Of a DNA stretch of 64,000 nucleotides, positions 34,973 through 46,630 are shown one piece after another (the stretch's first letter is position 1; every line of letters begins with the position of its first letter). Both the position numbers and the translations under genes were made by a program. Source of the stretch: Anoplopoma fimbria (taxonomy: Eukaryota; Chordata; Actinopteri; Perciformes; Anoplopomatidae). The notes beneath the pieces are model-generated. The model was given only the letters and a program-made list of their open reading frames with translations, ran no database searches and was not told the origin of the DNA. The DNA lies in the NCBI RefSeq assembly GCF_027596085.1, contig NC_072472.1, positions 24,614,791 to 24,678,790 of the forward strand, in the 5' to 3' direction.

Positions 34973-37900
34973 CTGCGAAAAGTGATAAAGAGTCAAGTGA
35001 GACCCAGCCCTGAGGAAATAGGTTGATTCTTTTTTTTGTTTTTGCTGGTTGGAGATGTATTTAACCTACCTTCAGAGGGTCGCGGGGTGGTGGTGGTGGC
35101 AGGTATGCTTTCTGTTACTTTGAAGTCACGTCCATTTGCAATCAAGAATTCAAAAGCTGAGGGAAGCAGAGGAAAGCAGAAAGATTCCACAATCAAAGAC
35201 ACACTTTGCAGCAACAGTGTTTAGCAATATCAGCATTAACTGTTTGTAAAATATGTCCCCTTTGGCAATAACTGCAAAAGACAGCTGATTAAAAATCAAC
35301 TTAAAACCAAAGGATCTCAGTAAAGGGGAGTCTGTATGTGCTTTTGATTCAGCCTTGAAGAAGTGGAATTTAGCCTGCAGGCAGGCAGTGACGCTGATGT
35401 GTTTTGACTCATCCGCTGTATTTTTTATGCTCTCTGGGCCGTCTCCTCCTCAGAGTACTACAGTCATGCATTGCAACTGGACAGCTCAGCAGGGCGAGCA
35501 CAGACAACCGAAAAAAGAGGAAGTATGAACTTTCACTGGGATCGATTACCTAAGATAGCGATTTGCAATGCAGACATTTCCCAACGTTCAAGGGCGGTAT
35601 ATGGGCTTGGTCATGAATGTTTGTCTAATGGGGCCTGCTTTGGCCCCACATGGTGATAGAGAGGTCTAGTCAGGTCTTACGTGCACAGATAACTCCAGCA
35701 TCCTCATGATGGCCGCAGTTGTGCTGACCCCAGCCCAGGTTGGCGCAGTCGGACAGCTGCTGTTCAAAGCCAGTACACTCCACATTGTCCAGCAGGATCG
35801 GGCCCGACCCGTACCCGAAGTAGGCCTGGGTCTTGGCCATGATTGCTCTGCCACAGCCAAGCTGCTGGCACACCACATTGGCGTTGAAGATGTCCCAGTC
35901 ATCGTCGCACACAGTCCCCCAAACATTTCTGTAGAGGACCTCTACACGACCCTGGCAGCTACTGTTACCGTTCATCACACGAATTGCTGGTTTGCCTGCA
36001 CGGGAATATATAGGCAGTTATATCATCGCAGTGTCTTTTTCCCATAATTGCATAGAAGTGCTGTAATATTCCCTGTACAGTCCAATATTAAAACATACTG
36101 TACTTGTGTTTAAAGTTTAAAATTGTAACCTTTTGTCTGGGCAGTTGTTGTAACAGTTGTGGTAGTTGGTCTTGTGGTGACTGGAACGCTATCTGTTGCT
36201 GGAGGGAAGATGAGATGCATGATAAGATAACTTGGTGGCTCCATACCCTAGAGTGACGAATCTGTACTTGGTGACCATGGTGAGGTTAGTCTGTTACACA
36301 CTTTCACCACCATGATTCATGGCACTGTGGCGTAACACATCTGAAGTCAATGGGGGAGAAATAGCTCTCCCTGTTGGTCATTTAGCAAAGATGCACGTTT
36401 CCTTTTTGACTGAGGGGAAGAAAAGAATCTAGCAAAAGCAAATTGGACATGCTGCTGCAAAAGGAGTAGCAATCTATGTGTGTGTGCTTGCTGACAGATA
36501 AATGTCTGGTGTGTACTATGGATGTTTACCTTGAGTCTTATATGTTACCAAGAGCCCTCTCTGGTTTTCTGTTGCCAAAGGAGGTACAGTGGTTGAACCT
36601 GAAGTGGGTAGAAATGAAAAGGAAATAGTTTTTATATGTAAACTAACTACTAAAATTACCATCTCTACTACTACTGCTTGTTACTAGCACAGACACCACT
36701 ACAATAGTACTGCCATTATAAACTCCTTCATCCTCCTTATTCAATATTTCCAGATAATCAATAAATTACCATTTAAGAGTTTAGCTGATCATAATTATAC
36801 CTCAACAATACTAACTGACCTATTCTCTACATGTGGTCAAGCTTATCATCTCCACCACTATTATTTACATTACCACTGGTACATCCACTGCTATAACCAC
36901 AACTACTAAAAACTACTAACATTATCATCATCTGTAGTACTGAAAATAGACAGAAGAAATGTCACATTAAATAGTCAGTACAAACAAATGGTTATCATGC
37001 AGCTTTTATCCATGCTAGCAGCTATTGGATGGGTTGCCTTGGTACAGATTTATGGTCCTCAGAGGATGAATCCTACTGACTTTAGTGATCCCCTGCATTT
37101 TCCTGTAGCTCTACAATGAGGTTCACATTTGTGCTTTTTTAGTAAAATTTCTATATTTTGATACAAAAGTGTCCCCCTCAAACTTTGGTGAGGTCAAAAT
37201 TTCACTTTGTCCTGTACTTAGTTTATGACCAAATACTAACGGCATTCCCATGAGCCTCAGCTGTACTTTGTGTTTAGCGTGCTAACACGCTAAACTATGA
37301 TTCTGAACTTGGTAAACCATATAGGCCACCTGCTTAACATCTTCATCTTAGAATCATTCATGTGAGCATGTTAGCATGCTGACATTAGCATTTAGCTCTA
37401 AAGAGCTCCTAGCATGGCTGTAGATCCTTAGTATTGTTTGGTTACTTGTTTGAATAATGATAATGATTCCTAGTTTACATCTGCACGACTTGTGTTAATG
37501 CATATTCCATGACTGAGAGCAGTGTACCAGTGCAGGTGACCCCAGCGTCTTCATGGTGGCCACAGTTGTGTTTGCCCCAGTCCAGGCTTTTGCATTTGGA
37601 CAGTTCCTGCTCAGTGCCCTGGCAGTTGACATTGTCCAGGAGAATCCGTCCGGTTCCGTAGCCAAAGAAGGAGTTGGTGTGTGCATAGACGGCACTGCCA
37701 CAGCCTATCTGTTGGCACACAACCCGGGCATTGTTGAGGGCCCAGTCATCGTCACACACTGTCCCCCAGCCTCCCTGGTAGTAGATCTCTACCCGACCCT
37801 GGCAGGCGTTCTGTCCATTCACCAGACGGATGGTTCCATCTCCTAAACCAAGATTGAGAGGGAGGGTGTTAAATACAAGCTATTTAACATATTTTTTGAC

Positions 37901-40900
37901 TTGGTTTTTATTTTAATCTATATAAATGTCAAATTCAATATGTGGATAACTGCTAGGAATGGTGTGCGTGTGTTGAATAGGGAGGAAATGACAAACAGAC
38001 ATAATACAGGGGAAGGAGAAGGGTGTGGATCTCTGTGGCTCCTGAAGCGGGGAAGTTAAGGTGAACATCTGATATAGCACTAAGCACAGATGTTGTCATT
38101 ATGCCCCAGCCCATACAAAAACACACCTTCAAACCAAGACAATAGACATTCTCATGTGTCCATCATTTAAAAAAATTGCCACTGGAGAGTTTGCTACGTT
38201 CGTCACTTGTTAACAAAATTCTGTTCTTGTTTCTTGGGAATTAAGAGTAAAAAACAAACCCAACAAAGGCAAACTCAGCAAACAATAAGGATGGCCTGGA
38301 ATTCAAGAGGCCTTTGAGGTGTATTGTACAGTTTCCCAAAAGATACTTTCCACTGAGCTGAAAAGCTTTTGATCTTGTGTAAAATATCATGACAGTTTCA
38401 CAAAACTGATATAATATATCCCTCAATTCAATTTATGTTTTTTGGATGGACCTATTTTCTAAATGATTTCTGCAATTTGGACCCACACAATGACAAAATA
38501 AGCCATCATTCATTATTTAATGAAACCTGCCTTGCATTTTGTATTAACATATGGCATGCCACCTGTCTGCCAGATTTATGTGTGTGTTAGTTTCTAAATT
38601 TCATCCTAGAGCATAAAAAACATCTAAACGAACACTGAAAAACTGGTCTGAAGTTTTTTTTCCTTTGAATATTTTCTAAAAAGTCCCTATACCGTATCAC
38701 ATTTTTTTTAAAAGTTACATTGGAATCAGCACATGAAAAATGGTCTGATCTACTTATTTCAACAGATAATGCAACATCTGTCCTAAAACCTTCATGCAAA
38801 TCAGCCTGGCGTGATTCCATTTTTAGAGGTGGGCCAGTAATTTCATCAGTCGTGTTTGCTGAAGATTAACGCCACATACAGGCGGGGTTTGTGTTTTTCA
38901 AGGTCAAATGCTTAGAGCCGACATGTAAGAAACCATTTGCCTATTTACAAATCAAGCAGACATGGAGCAACATTAGCATTCATTTTGAAGCATATATCTG
39001 GCCCCTTGATGAATGAAGTCTAATATGCTCTACATTTATTTCTGTAGTCCGGCTAGTCATTAACTTTGCCTGTCTCCCATTTGGTGATGAGGTTCAAAGA
39101 TAATGTACAAGCCCCCTTTCGCGGTCTGCACAAGTAGTTATGTGAAACATTGTTATGAAAAAATACCTATTAGTGCAGCTTTAAATTCATACAGACAAAA
39201 GGTTTCAGAAGTCAAGTTTGTTATAGTAATTTCCTAGTTGTACTGTTGTTTCAATACCTGGGGTCGTAGTTAAAAACATCTTGCTTACAAGTATTCATTT
39301 TTCAAATAGACTTGTAGAGTATTACCAATTTTATCAAAATGACCATATTTGTTTATGGCTTTGTCTTTGTGCTTAATAAAAAAAAAGAATCTCATGTTTT
39401 CAGGTTGGCAGAAAACCAGCCTCATTTATATAAGAGCAGACAGCACTTACGTAAACCGATGTTCCCCGACGGCGGTGTGGTGCGATCCTCAAAACCTTTT
39501 GCCCCAACAACTGCTGGTTCTAGCAGCAAAATGAAAAGAAGGCAGGGATTTAAGTCACACTGTCCTCCTCTCTTTCCAGCGTTATAGATAAAGAGATGAC
39601 TTACCACAACCTCAGCCAAGTCACATAGTCAGAGAGGCACAGTTTAAATGTTTGCCAATTCTGAGCTTATTCGTTCAGTCAGTTTGTGCTGTACATCATA
39701 TGATTCAAGGGGACCTATCCTTTCTTACCTTTTCCTAAGTGAGTTACAGCCATTGATTGTAAATTCTCCTGGACCAGCCCAAGACCCAAAGGAAGAGCGC
39801 CAGGATTTAAAGTTAATTTTACATAGGGGCCATATGGTTTAATTACAATTTCCTGATCCGTCACGTAATACCATGGGGCCCAAAAATACTTTTTCCCATA
39901 GACTTACAATGGAAAAGTGACGTGACGGATAGTTTTATCTTTTTTAACGTGAATCAACTTCCCGAGCAAAAACACTTCATCTTTATCATTTCCCTAATGT
40001 CCTTTATCATTAGGTCATAAAGTTGTAAAATTAGTTATTTTCCTTTCTAGTCTTCCAACCACTCAAATTACTTCATATCACATGCCATTCATCCATTATA
40101 ACTAATTTAAACACTGCTGGCAGGGGTAACCATGCAGGGGGCCACCAGCATGGATGCTACACTACTCTTTAGAAGTTGTGTAAAGACTTTACCTCTGCAA
40201 GAAACACCCACGTCCTCGTAGTGGTAACAGTTGTGGACGCCCCAGCCCAGACTGCGGCACTGGCTGAGGTCTGCTTCACTCCCTCTGCAGTCCACATTAT
40301 CCAGCAGGATGAGCCCCGAGCCCTGTCCGAACTGAGAGCTGCTGCCCACCGCCGCCGCCACTCCGCAGCTCAGCTGCCGGCACACCACGTTGGCATCCAC
40401 CATGTCCCAGTCGTCGTCACACACTGTGCCCCATGAGTTGTTGTAGAACACCTCCACTCTACCCTCACACCTGTTACGTCCATTCACCAGTTGAACTTTG
40501 GAGAGATAAGCGTACAGTATTTGTCAGATGCATTTTGCCAAAATCTTAGGCCTAAAAAAGCTCTATCGTCTTAGGGACAATTTAACAACACGATTCTGTT
40601 TGGGGGAAAAAAAAGATGTGAAGACAGACCAACATGGCTCTAATGTAATGATAGTTAATAGCAAAAAAGTCTAATCCTACCAAGTTAAGGCACACAATAA
40701 GCCACATGACTCCTTGGAAGAGAGTGAGGTGGATGCAGGAGAGTTGGAGGTTACATAGCCAATAAGTGGGGATTAGGGAAATTGAGAGCTGGGAAAGTGA
40801 CCTTGTTTAAAAAGCCACAGGCACTGATCTACCTTCTGTACTCTCTTTCACTGACACACAGCCAGCCACTGATATGTTCTCATTTCATGGTCTGGATGTA

Positions 40901-43691
40901 GACATGTTTTTCCTTAACATGAGTGTCTGGATGGGTGTTGAGGTGGAGGTGGAGGTGGAGGTGGCCGTCTCGCTAATGCTTACCTTGGTACTGCGTCCTT
41001 AAGGGGGTTTGCACGCCATTGGCTGAAAAAGGAGGGAGGAGGGGATATGGAGAGAGACAGGAGGAGAGTACGGTCAAATTATTTGTTGAAAGGAGGCTCT
41101 TGGCCTTCCATAGTTACTGTACTCTATATCTACTATATCCATTTTCCTGTAACACTAGACACAGACTGAAACCACAACAGGAGGCCTGTTCAGACCACAT
41201 AGGGCACCAGCCACAACAGAAATATGTAAGCCTATTCCTTTAATTTAGTTTTTTAGCCACACTAGTGGCATGGGCAGGGAGGGAAAGTTAACAACTATGG
41301 GATGGATTGGCATTCAATTGTATACAGACATTCATTGTACTCAGAGGATGCATCCTTCTAAAATTGGTGACTTTTCATCTAGCGCCACCCATAGACAGTA
41401 AATTAGAGATGGACGTAGTCATCAGGACTTCACCGATTGGTTTGTGGACTGCCATTTTGAAGTCTTGTGTTAGGCATTTTTGAAGTCGCCATCTTGGTTT
41501 TTGAAACCAGAAGCGACAGGAGAGGGTAAAGCTATGTGCAACAAAATGCTGAGTAAGGCATTGGTTGGTGACCAAAATGTTACAGTTTACATTCATGAAC
41601 TGAAAACACACTTTGAAAGGGTTAAATATGCAAAACATGGACAACTCACACACAACGTTGTGGTACCAACCAATTTATCAAAAGGTAGCCATGCCCTAAA
41701 GCATACCCTGCTTTATCGTCCATTTTCCTCTAAATGGGACCATCATTTACTAAACCTGCATTATGCGGCATTGAAGGCGAAATTAAACTTGTGATTGAAA
41801 CCATAAACTCATGTTTACAATGTCTACTGAGGAAATAAATCAAGTGAAAACTATGGTCATTTTCTCAGAGATTTCTATACAATCTGACTTATTTTTGCAA
41901 TCAGAGGAGTCGCCCCTGATGGCCATAAGAGAACATGCAAGTTTAAGGTTCTTCATTTTTCAGACCATTCGTATTCACAGTCCACATTTGTGGAGTGAGT
42001 GAAGTTTCTCCACAATTATTGTGTTCCCCTCAGGTCAAAATTTTAATTTCTCTGTATTTTGTGCTAATTAGAAAATGTTAGCATGCTTCCAATGCTAAAC
42101 TAATATGGTGAACATCTTAAACATCAACATGTTGTCATTGTTAGCATATTAGCACGTTTGAATCACCATTTGGCTACTGCCAACTCTTATTTTGAAGTGA
42201 GGGACAATTATGATAAACTCTTATCTGTGAGTATGGGGAATACAAAATCGAATCACATTGCTCTCTCTATCACAGCCCATTTATTTAATGTTTGCTTTTA
42301 ATGTTAGCCAAATGAATCATTCAAAACAATCAATAGATATTTTGTAGGCAAAACACAGAGGGTCCAAGAAGATGTGTGTGTGATGTACATTTCCGATGAC
42401 ATGTTTGTTTAGACACGTGCAGATTTAGATTTAGAAGAGTCTCACAGGAAGAAGTTTCTTGACCTGTATAGAGGACATTTCGGCGCCTGAAGACTAATAT
42501 CTCCGGTTTCAACAACTCACAATGACACCAGAGGGATTTTTCTATCCATCACACCCAATGTAGGTCAATTCACAGGCTTCTCCCATTTGTTTGTGGTATT
42601 GAAACGTGTACAATGTATGCAGTAAAATTGCCTATTTTAGCTTCAGGGTCTGGTAACACATCTGTTTTTCGCACCACATGCAGGTTACATTCTGGTTAAT
42701 ATTCCAGGGAGTTCTTATTCTAAGGAAGATCAGAGAAGAAAATGTTTTAAACTTAAATATTACTTACTGTTTACAGCCCGTCTGTTTATTTTCAAGTCTC
42801 CTGAAATTTGAACACACACAAAGAAATTCTTAGTAAGGCATTCATTTGGATTTCTTTTGTCTCTATCAAGAGACAAAGGCAACATGCTGGTGTCAGCACA
42901 TTTAAATAAATTGCTCTCTCTTGATATGTGTTGATCCATAAAGTCCAGTGAGTGGAATTGATCTCTCAAAATACCTTCGGCTTTTAGCCAGCTATAACTG
43001 GTAAACACAGGGCAGACAGAAACTGTGGACACAAAAGCACTGCTCTACAGGGAGCTCACTTGCAGGCACACCCGGTTCCTGAGCATTATGAACGCCCAGA
43101 ACTTGTGGTTTTAGAGCTGACACACAAGAAACCAACTCATGTGTCGCGTTCTGTTTTGAGTTCATGGAATAGTAACATTTTCCCTCTCAACTATTAAAAT
43201 GTGAAGCATCTCAAAAGGAACTCAGGTTTAAGAGTTTAAAAATCGAGGACATTTGAGTTTGTTTACTGATGCAGTAGAATATAATAGATTTACATAAAGC
43301 TTGGGAATCAGTTTCAATCTTTATGCAACCAAACTCTGATCATGAGCCAGTTAATGAAAAATTACCCTTTAAGGAAATGATCTACTTTAATAATCCGACC
43401 CTTGCTGTTGAGAACTGGAAACAGGTGCACCAAACTTTAAGGCCTATTACTTTTCCATATTTGTTTCACATTGTTCCATTTAACAATGATATTTCACCAC
43501 ACTTGTAATTAAAGAGCAGTCCTTTAAAAAACATGTCACACACACACACACTCACCGAGTCGCAGCAGCACACTGACGGCCACCAAGACGAGGGTCCCCA
43601 GCAGGGACACCAGCAGCCAGACGGCCGGGTTCCAGCACCTGCACTCGCTCTCCACCACACGCTGGCCTCGCATGGCTGCCTGACTGACCAT
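34656..43691 (-). CDS. ssc4d: Group B scavenger receptor protein with four SRCR domains (SSC4D-like), 11 coding exons
   Basis: The spliced frame is 583 residues, close to human SSC4D. Minus-strand coding exons: 43691-43556 (the exon itself begins at 43695), 42800-42768, 41022-40984, 40495-40193, 39519-39451, 37842-37528, 36598-36530, 36198-36130, 35995-35681, 35156-35070, 34972-34656. Every internal junction is GT-AG and phase 1. Residues 1-21 are cytosol-like (MRGQR) and about 22-45 form a hydrophobic anchor. SRCR domains span about 70-170, 194-298, 345-449 and 479-583. Each has eight Cys (group B pattern) and WGTVCDDxW plus ILLDNVxC-type motifs. The linkers are Thr/Pro-rich and probably O-glycosylated. 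SRCR proteins bind ligands extracellularly; the ligand here is unknown. The position next to ywhag matches human SSC4D. An upstream non-coding exon is expected but not found. Confidence 0.93.
35070..35156 (-). CDS. ssc4d: ssc4d linker exon D (87 nt)
   Basis: Acceptor TTCCCTCAG, donor GTAGGT. Encodes [17 protein letters not shown] followed by [12 protein letters not shown] between SRCR3 and SRCR4. Confidence 0.82.
35681..35995 (-). CDS. ssc4d: ssc4d SRCR domain 3 exon
   Basis: 315 nt, starting [20 protein letters not shown], eight cysteines, ending [10 protein letters not shown]. Donor GTAAGA. Confidence 0.94.
36130..36198 (-). CDS. ssc4d: ssc4d linker exon C (69 nt), Thr-rich
   Basis: Acceptor CCCTCCAG, donor GTTACA (weak). 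Encodes [20 protein letters not shown] and QTK, a mucin-like stretch before SRCR3. Confidence 0.8.
36530..36598 (-). CDS. ssc4d: ssc4d linker exon B (69 nt)
   Basis: Acceptor CCACTTCAG, donor GTAAAC. Encodes [20 protein letters not shown] and KTQ. The splice sites and phase fit the flanking exons. Confidence 0.8.
37010..37440 (+). repeat. Dispersed teleost repeat, copy 3 (ssc4d intron)
   Basis: GGATGAATCCTACTGACTTT, TAGTGATCCCCTGCATTTTC, CATGAGCCTCAGCTGTACTT, GCGTGCTAACACGCTAAACT and GAGCATGTTAGCATGCTGAC occur in the same order as in other copies. This is the most complete copy for the 3' half. Confidence 0.75.
37528..37842 (-). CDS. ssc4d: ssc4d SRCR domain 2 exon
   Basis: 315 nt, starting [20 protein letters not shown], eight cysteines, ending [10 protein letters not shown]. 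Acceptor TTGGTTTAG, donor GTACAC (a weak donor). Confidence 0.93.
39451..39519 (-). CDS. ssc4d: ssc4d linker exon A (69 nt)
   Basis: Acceptor GCTGCTAG, donor GTAAGT. Encodes [20 protein letters not shown] and IGL between SRCR1 and SRCR2. Confidence 0.85.
40193..40495 (-). CDS. ssc4d: ssc4d SRCR domain 1 exon
   Basis: 303 nt encode one whole SRCR domain beginning [20 protein letters not shown]. It has eight cysteines, [20 protein letters not shown] and [13 protein letters not shown]. The domain is intact, with donor GTAAAG. Confidence 0.95.
40984..41022 (-). CDS. ssc4d: ssc4d 39-nt microexon
   Basis: Acceptor CCTTTTTCAG and donor GTAAGC bound 39 nt that encode [12 protein letters not shown] just before SRCR1. 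It is symmetric, phase 1-1. Confidence 0.8.
41290..42190 (+). repeat. Dispersed repeat copy 4 split by a second element
   Basis: The left part (41290-41390, ending CATCTAGCGCCACCC) and right part (about 42010-42190, starting TCCCCTCAGGTCAAAATTTT) are the two halves of the same dispersed family seen at 37.0 kb. The 0.6 kb between belongs to another fish repeat. Both parts lie in an ssc4d intron. Confidence 0.7.
41391..42010 (+). mobile_element. Unclassified element nested in repeat copy 4
   Basis: Begins near GACAGTAAATTAGAGATGGA and includes GATTGGTTTGTGGACTGCCA, CGCCATCTTGGTTTTTGAAA, AACTGAAAACACACTTTGAA and CCATAAACTCATGTTTACAA. I recognise these as parts of a common percomorph dispersed element. 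The frame at 41480-41794 is not a known protein. Confidence 0.6.
42768..42800 (-). CDS. ssc4d: ssc4d 33-nt microexon
   Basis: Acceptor AAATTTCAG and perfect donor GTAAGT bound 33 nt that encode [10 protein letters not shown] in the stalk after the anchor. It is symmetric (phase 1-1), so skipping would keep the frame. Confidence 0.8.
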
Positions 43692-43695
43692 CCGC
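43556..43695 (-). CDS. ssc4d: ssc4d first coding exon, membrane anchor
   Basis: The acceptor TGTTGCAG precedes GCGGATGG, so a 5' non-coding exon lies upstream. The ATG is at 43691-43689. It encodes [20 protein letters not shown], then a hydrophobic stretch [20 protein letters not shown], before donor GTGAGT. Basic residues precede the hydrophobic core and no clear signal-peptidase site follows, so a type II signal anchor is more likely than a cleaved signal peptide. Confidence 0.85.
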
Positions 43696-46502
43696 CTGCA
43701 ACACACACATTCACACACTGGTCAGTGTCTCTCGCCAAGTTTCCAGAAAGTCCTGGGTTGCATGTGAACACACCCCTTAATGTAGTAGACTATTGTTTGG
43801 TAGACACGATCACTATACACTCTGTACTGGTTCAGGGTAGCCTAGTTATGGTATTGGATTGTTTTCTCTGGTGGAGCCTGCAGCTCTTGTCATCATGGTG
43901 CTGTAGTAGGTATCGATGGTTGTCTGGCTGAGGTCAGGGTTGGGAAATGTGCAGCTAAAAAATAAATTGCATCCACGTGATGCACATCGCTCCCCGCGGA
44001 CATTAGGTAAATGTAAGGAAGTCGTTGTGGCACACTCACACTTATCAGAGCAAACCTGGAACACCGGCATCCCAGACATTGGGTGTGTGCCATCGAAAAG
44101 TGCCGCTGTTGCCAGTAAAACACCAGTAACAGGGAGTAGAGCTACTTGCTGTTTTGTACAGTCAGTACAAAATGGCCGCCGTGCACCTGCACTGGCAGCG
44201 GGTAACGCTACAACAGTATCGGGCAAGCTCTTGTTAGAGCTGAGGATGTTTTTTTTGTAAGCTTCCCAGCATCATCAACAGCTGGTGAGGGCTTGTGTTA
44301 CAGACAGAGACAGTGTCCTGTGTCGTATATTTTGATAATCAAGGGGACTTTCCCTCAGACGGAAAATATTGGGATTCACCGTCAATCACTCAATAATCAA
44401 AGTTAGATAGCACTACGGTCAGACGCTGAATAGCTTTCATTCTTCTCAAGTGAGAAACTGGGAAGATTCATATACATGAATTCTGCAGGAGGATTTACAC
44501 TTTAATAAAATGCTATGATCTGTAGTGTGAGGAAAAACGTGAAAAGTTACAGTTTAAACATTAAAAAAATACATTATTTAATGAAATGGGGTTGTTGGAA
44601 TGAGTTAATTTTACGTGTACTTTTAGAGCAAATATCCCAGGGATCAATTGAAGAGTGTTATCAGGAGCATGTTGTCATTAGGAGATGCACAGTGTGTGGC
44701 TTAGCCTTGGGTTGTTTGTCTCTTCGCTCATGCAGAATTCCCCCTGACCTTACACAGGAATGCGTATTAGGGGATGATGAGGGGAGAATTTGATATTGGC
44801 CCCTCGAGATAGTGGACATTCCGGGCCCAGGGGGCACAAAAAGACATTTCTGCTTTCTGCGGTCCCCATCGTCAGGCATAAACGCTGCTTCCTGCAATCT
44901 GTCACTAGAACCCTCCAAAACGCTTAGGCACCCGATGACACTGCGGGGGCGCCTCTCGTCTCCTTGGAGAGCAGGAGATAGGGGGAGAATGGTGGGGGGG
45001 GAGGGGGGTGTTCAAATCTTTAGCTTCTTTTCTCTATATTCATAGTTATCTTCAGCTTGTGGAGGTAAATTTAACACACATGCTTTGCAGGGCCATTAGC
45101 GGCAAAAAAGCACTTGACGGCTGACACAGACACAACTATGGGCCGAGTCTTCATCCAGGTCCAGTCCTTTTTCACCGGACCGTCGTATTGTCTGGAGAGG
45201 TCTAGCACAGAAGGCCGGAGGCCCACAAGAGAGAGCATTGTGCATCCAATTGGGAGGTGGGGAGTTTAACACCAGCACAGCACCCGAGAACCACCACTGT
45301 CTCATTGGCAGACCGTACCAACAAACCACTCGAAACTCCGGGACAAATGGCTCAGTTATGAGGGATGAAAAATAATCTAGTCCCCAATGTTATGTTTTTC
45401 AATACTCCATTCATACTAGGATGTAGCGCAGATCCGCTGGGGAATAATGTTGCCTTTTGTGTCGGCTCCGCTTCCCCTCCCTTCTCACTTCACCGTGCTG
45501 AGAAATAGCTGAAAGATCTCGGGCCCCACAAAAATACCCATTAATGTCTGAGATGAACCGCAGAATAACGCTGTCAGTCTCTTTAACTGGGGGACTTTAA
45601 CGACACTTAAACAGAAAATCAAAGCTTTTACCCGCAGGTGTGTCTGACTTTAGCCTTTTTTATGAGCAATATCCTTTTTTTCCCATCAAGCCTATTTAGT
45701 TTTTTCTACAATGTGACAAAAAATGACATCTTTTTTAAAATATAGAAAAGTCCTTGTCAATAATAGATACATTTGAAAGTAATAATTCATAGAATCTGAA
45801 CATGTTTGACATTAAGTAATCTTAATTCAAATATCTTCTTTTCAATAACAATGTATAACATAATAATAACAACATCTTTGTCAACTATCTCTGTCCCCTC
45901 ACGTTATAATGGACTTCCAGTTATAGCAAAAACAACTTGAATGACAGAAAATAGCTAGATTTAATCCATTGATATGTTACAAAACCAGGGTCAACATGTT
46001 CACAAAATACATACCTGTTGTGAAAGTAGTTATGTTGATAATAATTTAAAAAAATAGGATTCCTTCAACCCAAAAAAAAGAACTAAAAGATGTCCTCAGA
46101 GCTCAGACAGATGGCAACTTAATCCCACAGGTCACACAGAAAGTTTTTGTAGAGATGGAAGCAGTAAACTCCAGAGTATCCAGCGCAACTTGTTCAAGGT
46201 CTTTCATCTCCTTAACCCTGCTTGACTATAAGTACCTGACTCCAGTGACAGAGATTACGTAAAAAACAATAAATACCAGAGCATTGTATGATAATACTCT
46301 TAACGCCCCGTACCTGTCTATGATTAAAAGAAGCAAGGAGGAGCAAAAAAAAAAAAAAAAGGACAATGCAGTGAAAGCTAACCCTTCACTGGTACCCCTG
46401 CATCTCCAGTTTCAGGTAGCGCTCACAGAAGGTGCGGTCCTGCTCATCTCTGCACACACTCGCAGAGCCAGACGAGGCTGTGGATCAGGTCCTGTGTCTC
46501 TC

Positions 46503-46630
<128 letters not shown>

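Noticed and set aside
41480..41794. 104-codon frame within an ssc4d intron
   Set aside because: It lies inside a dispersed repeat that I recognise from other fish genomes, and has no known protein domain.
40984..42800. Idea that the srrm3 product regulates the ssc4d microexons
   Set aside because: The intron ends upstream of both microexons lack the UGC motif expected near SRRM3/4-dependent acceptors, and srrm3 is neural; proximity looks coincidental.
43846..44226. 126-codon minus-strand frame upstream of ssc4d as an extra coding exon
   Set aside because: No acceptor/donor pair fits phase with the first ssc4d exon, which already contains its own start codon, and the sequence shows no domain.
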